From Streptomyces sp. WP-1 (GTDB taxonomy: Bacteria > Actinomycetota > Actinomycetes > Streptomycetales > Streptomycetaceae): a DNA stretch of 64,000 nt. The notes beneath the pieces are model-generated. The model did no database searches. It was not told the DNA's origin and was given only the letters and a program-made list of their open reading frames with translations. Both the position numbers and the translations under genes were made by a program. The DNA lies in the NCBI RefSeq assembly GCF_030450125.1, contig NZ_CP123923.1, positions 2,170,001 through 2,234,000 on the forward strand, read 5' to 3'. Below, piece after piece: positions 57,035-64,000 of this stretch (position 1 is the first letter of the stretch; every line of letters starts with the position of its first letter).

Positions 57035-57446
57035 GTCGCTTGTCCTTCCTGTGTCCACCCGCGCAGCGCTCCGGGGCGCCGGCGCGGGCAGGGGTGTTCG
57101 TGGAGTGTGACCTCCATCCTGCCCTTTTCGGCCATAAGTCGGCTGTAAGGGGGGTCCGGCCGCAGGAACGGGCGTCCGGGACGGGAATACGAGAATTTCC
57201 GCACCCCGAGGTTTCCCGGAACGGGAGCGGGGGGAGGACGGGTTTACACCCCGCGATCACGCTCTGCATGTGCCGCAGCACCATGCGGTACCTCGCGATC
57301 CGCTTGTGCAGGGCGGGCGCGGGTGTCCGGCACCGTAGCCGCGCCCGGCCGGGCGCGCCGGGCACCTGCGGGAGACGTGATCGTCCTTTCCCACCCGGCA
57401 CACCCCCGTGCCACCGACCCACCGACCCAGGACGAGGGGGCGCAGC
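57035..57446. promoter_or_regulatory. cutR upstream region with tandem 11-bp repeats
   Basis: TCGGCCATAAG (57128-57138) is followed directly by TCGGCTGTAAG (57139-57149): two head-to-tail 11-bp repeats with two differences. That is one helical turn each, the usual layout for OmpR-family regulators. No gene is supported in the rest of the region, which also holds the promoter of the 57447 gene. Confidence 0.45.
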
Positions 57447-57620
57447 ATGGACGCTTTCACCGCAGGACTTCTCCAGCGCATAAAGACGACCGAGTCGGAC
57501 CTGTCGCGGGCCCGCGACGAGGGCGACGACTTCCTCGTGGAGGTGGAGCAGGCAGAGCTGGACGACCTGCGCCGCCTCGCCGCCGAACACGGTGTGGAGG
57601 TCGGCGCGACCCGCGTCTGA
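57447..57620 (+). CDS. Small conserved-looking helical protein
   Basis: A 57-residue acidic protein, mostly helix (MDAFTAGLLQRIKTTESDLS, then EVEQAELDDLRRLAAEHGVE). The ATG at 57447 lies after a GAGGGGG sequence, and a strong terminator closes the gene, so it is probably expressed. The function is unknown; similar small proteins are common in Streptomyces, from memory. Confidence 0.7.
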   Translation: MDAFTAGLLQRIKTTESDLSRARDEGDDFLVEVEQAELDDLRRLAAEHGVEVGATRV

Positions 57621-57650
57621 TCCACCCGAGCGCACCGGCGTGACACCAGC

Positions 57651-57695
57651 ACGCGAAGGGACCCCGGCGAATCCAGCGCCGGGGTCCCTTCGCGT
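57651..57695 (+). terminator. Very strong terminator
   Basis: A perfect 19-bp stem (57651-57669 with 57677-57695; arm ACGCGAAGGGACCCCGGCG) surrounds a 7-base loop, 30 bases after the small gene's stop. It may also stop transcription of the converging inositol-monophosphatase-like gene. Confidence 0.85.
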
Positions 57696-57764
57696 CGTCC
57701 GGGGCGGTGCCCCCGCGCCACCGGGGCGCGATTCCTCCGGGCCGCCGCCGGGAGGCGGGCCCCG

Positions 57765-58580
57765 TCAGTCGTGCCAGGCGCCGAAGTCCTCCAGCAGCCC
57801 CTGGAGGGGCTCGAAGACGCCCGGGGTCCCCGCCAGCGTCAGCTCCCGTGACGGGCGCTGTGCGGGCCGTCCACCGGTCAGCGCGCCCGCCTCCCGGGCG
57901 ATGAGGTCCCCCGCCGCGTAGTCCCACGGGTTCAGGCCGCGCTCGTAGTAGCCGTCGAGCCGGCCGCAGGCCACGTCGCACAGGTCGATGGCCGCCGAGC
58001 CGCCCCGCCGGATGTCCCTGACCAGCGGGATGAGCCGGGCGGCCACCTCGGCCTGGTGGGCGCGCACCTCGGTGACGTAGTTGAAGCCGGTGGAGACCAG
58101 CGCCTGGTCCAGCGGGGGCGCGGGGCGGCAGGTGAGCGCCCGCTCGCCCTCCCACGCGCCGGTGATCCAGGCGCCGCCGCCGCGTACCGCGTGGTACGTC
58201 TCGCCGCGCATCGGGGCCGCGACGACCCCGGCGACGGTCTCGCCGTCCTGTTCGGCGGCGATGGACACCGCCCAGGTGGGCAGGCCGTAGAGGTAGTTCA
58301 CGGTGCCGTCGAGCGGGTCGATCACCCAGCGCACCCCGCTGGTCCCGGCGGCGGAGGCGCCCTCCTCGCCGAGGAAGCCGTCGTCGGGGCGCCGGCCGGA
58401 GATCAGATCGGTGATCAGCTTCTCGGCCGCGATGTCCATCTCGGTGACGACGTCGATCGGACTCGACTTGGTCCGCGCCACGGCGAGATCGGCCGGGCGG
58501 CCGTCCCGCAGCAGCTCGCCGGCCCGGCGGGCGGCCTCCTGGGCCAGCCGCAGCAGGTCCCGGTGCAGGGCCTCGGTCAC
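57765..58580 (-). CDS. Inositol monophosphatase family protein
   Basis: A 271-residue Mg2+-dependent phosphatase. Motifs are DVVTEMDIAAEKLI, GEEGASAAG, the metal-binding WVIDPLDGTVNYLYGLP and the C-terminal GLNPWDYAAGDLIAREAGA. Substrates in the family include inositol-1-phosphate, fructose-1,6-bisphosphate and histidinol phosphate. The GTG at 58580 follows GAGGAG and lies 8 bases after the ferrochelatase stop, so the two genes form an operon. Confidence 0.88.
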   Translation of the reverse strand: MTEALHRDLLRLAQEAARRAGELLRDGRPADLAVARTKSSPIDVVTEMDIAAEKLITDLISGRRPDDGFLGEEGASAAGTSGVRWVIDPLDGTVNYLYGLPTWAVSIAAEQDGETVAGVVAAPMRGETYHAVRGGGAWITGAWEGERALTCRPAPPLDQALVSTGFNYVTEVRAHQAEVAARLIPLVRDIRRGGSAAIDLCDVACGRLDGYYERGLNPWDYAAGDLIAREAGALTGGRPAQRPSRELTLAGTPGVFEPLQGLLEDFGAWHD

Positions 58581-58588
58581 GGGTCTCC

Positions 58589-59716
58589 TCACGCGTAGGG
58601 GCTGTCGGCGCCCGCGGCGGCCGGGCGGGGCGCCCGGGCCGGGCAGCAGCCGACGGGACAGACGTCGTGGCTCGCGCCCAGGGTGCCCAGGGCGCAGGGG
58701 GTGATGTCCTGGCCGCGCTCGGCGGCGGCGCGCTCCAGGACCAGTTCGCGCACGGCGGCCGCGAACCGGGGGTCGTCGCCCACGGTGGCCGAGCGGCGCA
58801 CCGGCAGGCCCAGTTCCCCGGCCTTGGCGGTGGCCTCGGTGTCGAGGTCGTACAGGACCTCCATGTGGTCGGAGACGAAGCCGATGGGGGCCATGACGAC
58901 CGCCGGGACGCCGGCCGCGTGCCGCTCCTCCAGGTGGTCGCAGATGTCGGGCTCCAGCCACGGGATGTGCGGGGCGCCGGAGCGCGACTGGTAGACGAGG
59001 CGCCAGGGGTGGTCCACACCGGTGCGCTCGCGGACGGCGTCGGCGATCAGCTGGGCCACGTCCAGGTGCTCCTCGACGTAGGCGCCGCCCTCGCCGTGGG
59101 CCTCGACGGGTCCGGAGGTGTCGGCGGCGGCCGTGGGGATGGAGTGGGTGCTGAAGGCGATGTGGGCGCCGTCGCGGACGTCCTCGGGGAGGTCGGCGAG
59201 GGAGCGCAGCACGCCGTCGACCATCGGCTCGACGAAGCCGGGGTGGTTGAAGTAGTGCCGCAGCTTGTCGATCCTCGGGAGCTCCAGGCCCTCCGCTTCG
59301 AGGGCGGCGAGCGCGTCGGCGAGGTTCTCGCGGTACTGGCGGCAGCCCGAGTAGGAGGCGTAGGCGCTGGTGGCGAGGACCAGGATGCGGCGGCGGCCGT
59401 CGGCGACCATCTCGCGCAGGGTGTCGGTCAGGTACGGCGCCCAGTTGCGGTTGCCCCAGTAGACCGGCAGATCCAGGCCGTGCCCGGCGAAGTCCTCGCG
59501 CAGGGCCTTCAGGAGGGCGCGGTTCTGGCCGTTGATGGGGCTGACCCCGCCGAACCGGAAGTAGTGCTTGCCGACTTCCTTCAGGCGTTCCTTCGGGATG
59601 CCGCGCCCGCGCGTGACGTTCTCCAGGAACGGGACCACGTCGTCCGGGCCCTCGGGGCCGCCGAAGGAGAGCAGGAGCAGGGCGTCGTACGGAGTGGCAT
59701 CGAGCGCGTCTGGCAT
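58589..59716 (-). CDS. hemH: Ferrochelatase (coproporphyrin type)
   Basis: A 375-residue class I chelatase. It starts [20 protein letters not shown] and has [16 protein letters not shown] with the catalytic-region His, [16 protein letters not shown] and [19 protein letters not shown]. The C-terminal cysteines (DITPCALG and [10 protein letters not shown]) would bind a [2Fe-2S] cluster. Actinobacterial enzymes of this type insert iron into coproporphyrin III (CpfC). An iron-box-like palindrome lies about 105 bp upstream of the start. Confidence 0.92.
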   Translation of the reverse strand: MPDALDATPYDALLLLSFGGPEGPDDVVPFLENVTRGRGIPKERLKEVGKHYFRFGGVSPINGQNRALLKALREDFAGHGLDLPVYWGNRNWAPYLTDTLREMVADGRRRILVLATSAYASYSGCRQYRENLADALAALEAEGLELPRIDKLRHYFNHPGFVEPMVDGVLRSLADLPEDVRDGAHIAFSTHSIPTAAADTSGPVEAHGEGGAYVEEHLDVAQLIADAVRERTGVDHPWRLVYQSRSGAPHIPWLEPDICDHLEERHAAGVPAVVMAPIGFVSDHMEVLYDLDTEATAKAGELGLPVRRSATVGDDPRFAAAVRELVLERAAAERGQDITPCALGTLGASHDVCPVGCCPARAPRPAAAGADSPYA

Positions 59717-59820
59717 GTCTCGATCCTGCCATCCGGTACCGACAGCCCGGCAACCGCGGGGTGAAGAGTCGGGATCCAGATGGTTCATACCGAAATTTCC
59801 CCAGCCGAAATCGAGTGCAC

Positions 59821-59834
59821 TTAGGTTCACCTAA
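59821..59834. promoter_or_regulatory. Iron-box-like palindrome between hemH and an MFS gene
   Basis: TTAGGTTCACCTAA has the half-sites TTAGG and CCTAA of DmdR/IdeR iron boxes, but they are 4 bases apart instead of 9. It lies between the divergent ferrochelatase and MFS transporter genes. Confidence 0.5.
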
Positions 59835-59889
59835 CTCGTAAGCTGTATCCACCGCATTCGCGCCTTACCGGAACCGCCTCGGAGACCAC

Positions 59890-61146
59890 GTGCCCAGCCC
59901 CTACAGAGCCCTCTTCGACGTGCCCGGCACCAAGGCCTTCTCGGCCGCGGGGCTCCTCGGCCGGATGCCGCTGTCCATGATGGGCATCGGTGTGGTCACG
60001 ATGATCTCCCAGCTCACCGGGCGCTACGGGCTCGCGGGCGCGCTGTCGGCCACCATCGCGCTGTCGGCCGCCGTGCTCGGACCACAGGTCTCCCGGCTGG
60101 TGGACCGGCACGGGCAGAGCCGGGTGCTGCGGCCCGCGACCCTGGTGGCCCTCGCCGCGGCCGCCGGGCTGCTGCTGGCCGCGCACTTCCGGGGTCCTGA
60201 CTGGGTGCTGTTCGTCTGCGCCGCCGGGATCGGCGCGGTGCCGAGCCTGGGCGCGATGATCCGGGCCCGCTGGGCCGCCCTGTACCGGGGCACGCCCAAG
60301 CTGCACACCGCCTACTCGTTCGAGTCGGTCATGGACGAGGTCTGCTTCGTCTTCGGGCCGATCGTCTCCATCGGCCTGTGCACGGTCTGGTTCCCGGAGG
60401 CGGGCCCGCTGCTCGCCGCCGTCTTCCTGGCGGCCGGGGTGTGCTGGCTGACCGCCCTGCGCGCCACCGAGCCCGCGCCGCACCCCCGCGAGGAGCACGG
60501 CGCGGGAGGTGGCACCGCGCTGCGCTCGAAGGGGCTCCAGGTGCTGGTGGCGACCTTCGTGGCGACCGGCGCGATCTTCGGCTCGGTGGACGTGGTCACG
60601 GTCGCCTTCGCCGACGAACGCGGCCACAAGGGCGCCGCGAGCCTGGTGCTCGCCCTGTACGCGGCCGGTTCCTGCGCGGCCGGCGCGGTCTTCGGACTGC
60701 TGCGCCTGGCCGGGGCGGCGGAGCGCCGCTGGCTGCTGGGCGTGGCGGCCATGGCCGTGAGTATGATCCCCCTCCTACTGGTCGGAAACCTGCCGCTTCT
60801 GGCCGTGGCGCTGTTCGTTGCGGGGCTGTCCATCGCACCGACGATGATCACGACGATGTCCCTCATCGAAGAGCACGTACCTCGCGCGCAGCTCACCGAG
60901 GGCATGACCTGGGTGAGCACCGGCCTCGCGGTCGGCGTGGCGCTCGGCTCCTCGCTGGCCGGTTCGGTGATCGACGCCGCCGGGGCACGTGCCGGGTACG
61001 GGGTCCCGGTGCTCTCCGGGGCCGTCGCGGTCGTGGTCGGTTTCCTCGGGTACCGCCGGCTGCGCAGGCCGGCCGCGGGTCGGGAGGGAACCGTTGAGCA
61101 GCACGGCGAGCGGGAAGACGAGCGGCGCGAACAGCACATGGCGTAA
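59890..61146 (+). CDS. MFS transporter
   Basis: A 418-residue major facilitator with about 12 spans. The loop between spans 2 and 3 is VSRLVDRHGQSRVL (the GxxxDRxGxR-type motif). The C-terminal tail is charged. The GTG at 59890 starts PSPYRALFDVPGTKAFSAAG. The iron-box-like site just upstream suggests iron-linked expression, so export of a siderophore or related compound is possible. It overlaps the next gene by 53 bp. Confidence 0.85.
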   Translation: MPSPYRALFDVPGTKAFSAAGLLGRMPLSMMGIGVVTMISQLTGRYGLAGALSATIALSAAVLGPQVSRLVDRHGQSRVLRPATLVALAAAAGLLLAAHFRGPDWVLFVCAAGIGAVPSLGAMIRARWAALYRGTPKLHTAYSFESVMDEVCFVFGPIVSIGLCTVWFPEAGPLLAAVFLAAGVCWLTALRATEPAPHPREEHGAGGGTALRSKGLQVLVATFVATGAIFGSVDVVTVAFADERGHKGAASLVLALYAAGSCAAGAVFGLLRLAGAAERRWLLGVAAMAVSMIPLLLVGNLPLLAVALFVAGLSIAPTMITTMSLIEEHVPRAQLTEGMTWVSTGLAVGVALGSSLAGSVIDAAGARAGYGVPVLSGAVAVVVGFLGYRRLRRPAAGREGTVEQHGEREDERREQHMA

Positions 61147-62425
61147 CTGGGGCGGGAACGTCGCGGCCCGGCCCGCCCGGCAGGTGGCGCCGGTCTCGGT
61201 GGAGGAGCTGGCCGAGGCGGTGCGCCGGGCGCGGGAGGACGGGCTGCCGGTGAAGGCCGTCGGCAGCGGGCACTCCTTCACCTCGATAGCGGCCACCGAC
61301 GGGGTGTTGATACGCCCTCAACTGTTGACCGGCATACGCAACATTGACCGGAAGTCCATGACGGTCACGGTCGAGGCGGGCACCCCGCTCAAGCGGCTCA
61401 ACACCGCGCTGGCGCGCGAGGGTCTGTCGCTCACGAACATGGGCGACATCATGGAGCAGACGGTCTCCGGGGCCACCAGCACCGGCACCCATGGCACCGG
61501 CCGCGACTCCGCCTCCATCGCCGCCCAGATCAAGGGCCTCGAACTCGTCACGGCGGACGGCTCGGTGCTCACCTGCTCCGCGACGGAGAACCCCGAGGTC
61601 TTCGCCGCCGCCCGGCTGGGGCTCGGCGCGCTCGGCATCGTCACCGCGATCACCTTCGCCGTGGAGCCGCTGTTCCTGCTGACCGCGCGCGAGGAGCCGA
61701 TGCCCCTCGACCGGGTGCTCGCCGAGTTCGATCAACTCTGGGCGGAGAACGAGCACTTCGAGTTCTACTGGTTCCCGCACACCGGGAACACCAACACCAA
61801 GCGCAACAACCGCAGCGCGGGTCCCGAGCGGCCCGTGGGGCAGCCGGCCGGGTGGTTCGAGGACGAGTTCCTCTCCAACGGCCTCTTCCAGGTGACCCAG
61901 TGGGCCGGCCGGGCCGTGCCCGCGAGCATCCCCGGGATCGCGAGGATCTCCAGCAGGGTGCTGTCCGCGCGGACGTACACGGACATCCCCTACAAGGTCT
62001 TCACCTCGCCGCGCCGGGTGCGCTTCGTGGAGATGGAGTACGCCGTTCCGCGCGCGGCCCTGGTGGAGACGCTGCGCGAACTGAAGGCGATGGTCGAGCG
62101 CTCGGGGCTGCGCGTCAGCTTCCCGGTGGAGGTGCGCACCGCCCCGGCCGACGACATCACCCTGTCCACCGCCTCGGGCCGGGACAGCGCCTACATCGCC
62201 GTCCATATGTACCGGGGCACGCCGTACCAGTCGTACTTCACCGCCGCCGAGCGGATCTTCACCGCGCACGAGGGGCGGCCGCACTGGGGGAAGGTGCACA
62301 CCCGGGACGCGGAGTACCTCGCGCGGGTGTATCCGCGGTTCGCCGAGTTCACGGCGTTGCGGGAGCGTCTCGACCCGGATCGGCTGTTCCGGAACGACTA
62401 CTTGCGGAGGGTGCTGGGCTCGTAG
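61094..62425 (+). CDS. D-arabinono-1,4-lactone oxidase family FAD enzyme
   Basis: A 443-residue FAD-linked oxidase. The N-terminal FAD domain has NWGGNVAARPARQVAPVS and VKAVGSGHSFTSIAATDGVL, then SGATSTGTHGTGRDSASIA. The C-terminal ALO domain has EFYWFPHTGNTNTKRNN and ends HWGKVHTRDAEYLARVYPRF. Relatives oxidise sugar lactones such as L-gulono- or D-arabinono-lactone. The TTG at 61094, after GGGAGGGAA, is chosen because it gives the right N-terminus; it lies inside the end of the MFS gene. Confidence 0.88.
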   Translation: MSSTASGKTSGANSTWRNWGGNVAARPARQVAPVSVEELAEAVRRAREDGLPVKAVGSGHSFTSIAATDGVLIRPQLLTGIRNIDRKSMTVTVEAGTPLKRLNTALAREGLSLTNMGDIMEQTVSGATSTGTHGTGRDSASIAAQIKGLELVTADGSVLTCSATENPEVFAAARLGLGALGIVTAITFAVEPLFLLTAREEPMPLDRVLAEFDQLWAENEHFEFYWFPHTGNTNTKRNNRSAGPERPVGQPAGWFEDEFLSNGLFQVTQWAGRAVPASIPGIARISSRVLSARTYTDIPYKVFTSPRRVRFVEMEYAVPRAALVETLRELKAMVERSGLRVSFPVEVRTAPADDITLSTASGRDSAYIAVHMYRGTPYQSYFTAAERIFTAHEGRPHWGKVHTRDAEYLARVYPRFAEFTALRERLDPDRLFRNDYLRRVLGS

Positions 62426-63128
62426 GCGTCCCGGCGGAACCGCTGGGCGTGGGGGCCGGGGTGGCCTGGTCCCCGTCGGTCCGCCCGTCCGGCGAGCCGC
62501 TCGGGGAGGGCGTCGGGGAGTCCGTCGTACCGCTGCCGGAGTCCGCGCCCGAGCCGGAGTCCGTGCCCGAGCCGGATCCCGGCTCCGTGCCCGGGGTGGC
62601 GTCGCCGGCCGACGGGGAGCCGTCACCCGGGGAGGTGTGCGAGGGGGGCTGACCGGGGTCATCCGTTCGGTGGACGCCGGATTTCCGGCCGCCGACCGCG
62701 TCGCCGACCGTCGTGCCGGACCCGCCGCTGAAGCTGCTGCCGGACACGAGTTCGTACGTCGTGATGCCGCCCATGGTCACCCCGAACACGAGAGCGGCCG
62801 CGATCACCGGCCGCCGCCAGCTCTTGACCCGCGCGCGGTAGACGGTGCCCTCGGAGAACTCGCCCTCGGCGGGCGCGCCCGGCGCCGCGGACACCGCGGC
62901 CGGTGTCTTGGCCACCCTCAACTGCTCCCCCGTGCGCCGGAAGAAATGCTGGAAGAGGGTGCCGCCGCAGGTGGCGATCACGCTGACGACACCGGCGCCG
63001 AGGATCGTGCCGTACACGCCGAAGGAGGAGGCCAGCTTCGCCGCGATGACGGCCGCCAGGGCGCTGCCCGCCACCTGCGGGACGTTCAGGTCGATCCGCT
63101 TCCGCTCCGCATCGGGTGTTTCGCGCAT
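62349..63128 (-). CDS. Membrane protein with Ser/Gly/Pro-rich tail
   Basis: A 259-residue protein. Residues about 15-58 are hydrophobic (VAGSALAAVIAAKLASSFGV, GVVSVIATCGGTLF), and another span lies at about 105-125 (RPVIAAALVFGVTMGGITTY). About 130 residues after that are Ser/Gly/Pro/Thr-rich and low in complexity, as in extracytoplasmic stalks. The 3' end overlaps the converging oxidase gene by 77 bp. ATG 63128 is used; ATG 63167 is possible. No function assigned. Confidence 0.7.
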   Translation of the reverse strand: MRETPDAERKRIDLNVPQVAGSALAAVIAAKLASSFGVYGTILGAGVVSVIATCGGTLFQHFFRRTGEQLRVAKTPAAVSAAPGAPAEGEFSEGTVYRARVKSWRRPVIAAALVFGVTMGGITTYELVSGSSFSGGSGTTVGDAVGGRKSGVHRTDDPGQPPSHTSPGDGSPSAGDATPGTEPGSGSGTDSGSGADSGSGTTDSPTPSPSGSPDGRTDGDQATPAPTPSGSAGTPTSPAPSASSRSGTADPGRDAPATP

Positions 63129-63608
63129 ACCCGGAACTTGCCTGCCTTTCCCGTACTTGATCGACATCGGGGTACCGACTGCACGAGATAGGGACGTATG
63201 CGCGAAACCATTAGTTCCGTTTCTGGGGATTGCGTGAACTTCGCCACGTTCATGATCCACAAAACCGGTTGCGCGGGGCTCGAACGCCTCCCTTGCCAGA
63301 AGTTGGGCGGCGCGCCAATCCACGCACGTGGCCCGAATGGAGTACTGTTGCGAGCCCTGGGTCCGGCCTCCCACCTGGGTGTCCGCGGCCACCAAGGACC
63401 GCCGGGAGGGGGCTAGTTGCACAGGGTGACAGACTTTGTCACTTAGCGTGGCGAACTGGTTACCGTGCCATAACGGCGATTCAGGGCCCCTGCCCGACAC
63501 GCCGGGCAACTCGGCAAGGTTGTGGCAGGCTGCACCCGGGCAGGCCACACTCGACTAGCGGAAGCAGCGACGCACGTGACGTCGGCAGGCACCACCCGGG
63601 AGGTCCCC
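63129..63608. promoter_or_regulatory. sepH upstream region
   Basis: No gene is supported; an upstream extension of the minus-strand frame to 63548 lacks a good start. GTGACA-gactt-TGTCAC at 63426-63442 is a 6-bp inverted repeat that may be an operator or overlap the sepH promoter. Confidence 0.4.
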
Positions 63609-64000
63609 ATGCCCGAACTGCGTGTCGTGGCCGTCTCGAATGACGGCACACGGCTGGTGCTGAAGGCTGCCGACGCAACGGAGTACACGCTTCCGATCGA
63701 CGAGCGGCTGCGCGCCGCCGTGCGCGGCGACCGGCCACGCCTCGGCCAGATCGAGATCGAGGTCGAGAGCCATCTGCGCCCCCGTGACATCCAGGCGCGG
63801 ATACGAGCCGGTGCCACGGCGGAAGAGGTCGCGCAGCTCGCGGGCATCCCCGTCGACCGGGTGCGGCGCTTCGAGGGTCCGGTGCTGGCCGAACGCGCCT
63901 TCATGGCCGAGCGCGCCCGCAAGACCCCGGTCCGCCGCCCCGGCGAGAACTCGGGCCCGCTGCTCGGCGAGGCCGTCCAGGAACGCCTGTTGCTGCGCGG
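63609..64000 (+). CDS. sepH: SepH (DUF3071) cell-division regulator, 5' part
   Basis: The first 130 residues are present and the gene runs off the window. The DUF3071 domain starts MPELRVVAVSNDGTRLVLKA and includes LRPRDIQARIRAGATAEEVA with a helix-turn-helix-like segment EEVAQLAGIPVDRVRRFEGPVLAER. Streptomyces SepH stimulates FtsZ assembly. ATG 63609 has GGGAGG upstream. Confidence 0.9.
   Translation, partial: MPELRVVAVSNDGTRLVLKAADATEYTLPIDERLRAAVRGDRPRLGQIEIEVESHLRPRDIQARIRAGATAEEVAQLAGIPVDRVRRFEGPVLAERAFMAERARKTPVRRPGENSGPLLGEAVQERLLLR

Noticed and set aside
63230..63320. Possible tRNA, because of a GGCTCGAACGCC stretch resembling a T-loop
   Set aside because: No matching acceptor stem, D-loop or anticodon stem could be formed at the right distance.
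1..64000. CRISPR arrays, intact insertion sequences, rRNA genes
   Set aside because: No regularly spaced repeats, no transposase with terminal inverted repeats and no rRNA sequence were seen.

Overview
The window is high-GC actinobacterial DNA, almost certainly from a Streptomyces chromosome. Genes are dense, GTG/TTG starts and ATGA overlaps are frequent, and the right half carries a typical Streptomyces core set: cutRS, kdpDE, dut, DUF3710, DUF4193, DUF3093, ferrochelatase and sepH.

Layout. (1) 1-3183 is a decayed accessory edge: a frameshifted methyltransferase, a small two-gene operon and long stretches without a recognisable gene. (2) 3184-40615 looks like an inserted island of about 37.4 kb. 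Its ends are 64-bp direct repeats (58 of 64 identical). The right copy is the 3' end of the intact TRAM-domain rRNA methyltransferase gene at 40546-41874. The left copy would encode the same C-terminus of that protein. Nearly all of the island is one biosynthetic gene cluster. A second glutamyl-tRNA synthetase and a broken AsnC/Lrp gene lie near the right end. (3) 40546-64000 is core genome: K+ homeostasis genes, two-component systems, housekeeping genes and the start of sepH.

The cluster has three transcription blocks. The left minus-strand operon (16487 to 3620) holds two ABC exporters, a cysteine-type adenylation protein with an odd insertion, a phosphosulfolactate synthase (ComA family), an unknown Cys-rich protein, two aspartase/fumarase-superfamily lyases, a D-cysteine-desulfhydrase-like PLP enzyme, a CxxC flavoprotein and a free carrier protein. 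ComA + two aspartase/fumarase members + a D-cysteine-desulfhydrase-like PLP enzyme is the signature of bacterial coenzyme M biosynthesis (Xanthobacter xcb genes). Here it appears built into a carrier-protein natural product cluster. The central plus-strand operon (16769-21071) has a luciferase-like monooxygenase, a GNAT-like protein, an aldose epimerase, a BtpA/SgcQ protein and a SIS isomerase, which suggests sugar supply. The right minus-strand genes (37770 to 21051) encode a StrR/ParB-type regulator, three different Fe(II)-type oxygenases, two radical SAM enzymes, a glycosyltransferase, a carbamoyltransferase, a methyltransferase, a thioesterase, an acyl-AMP ligase, a cupin-ACP fusion and a PLP aminotransferase.

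My inference is a glycosylated, probably carbamoylated, cysteine-linked product with a sulfonate or CoM-like unit made from PEP and sulfite. No condensation domain, ketosynthase or recombinase is visible. The product is unknown to me, and the CoM link rests on gene content read by eye, not on a search.
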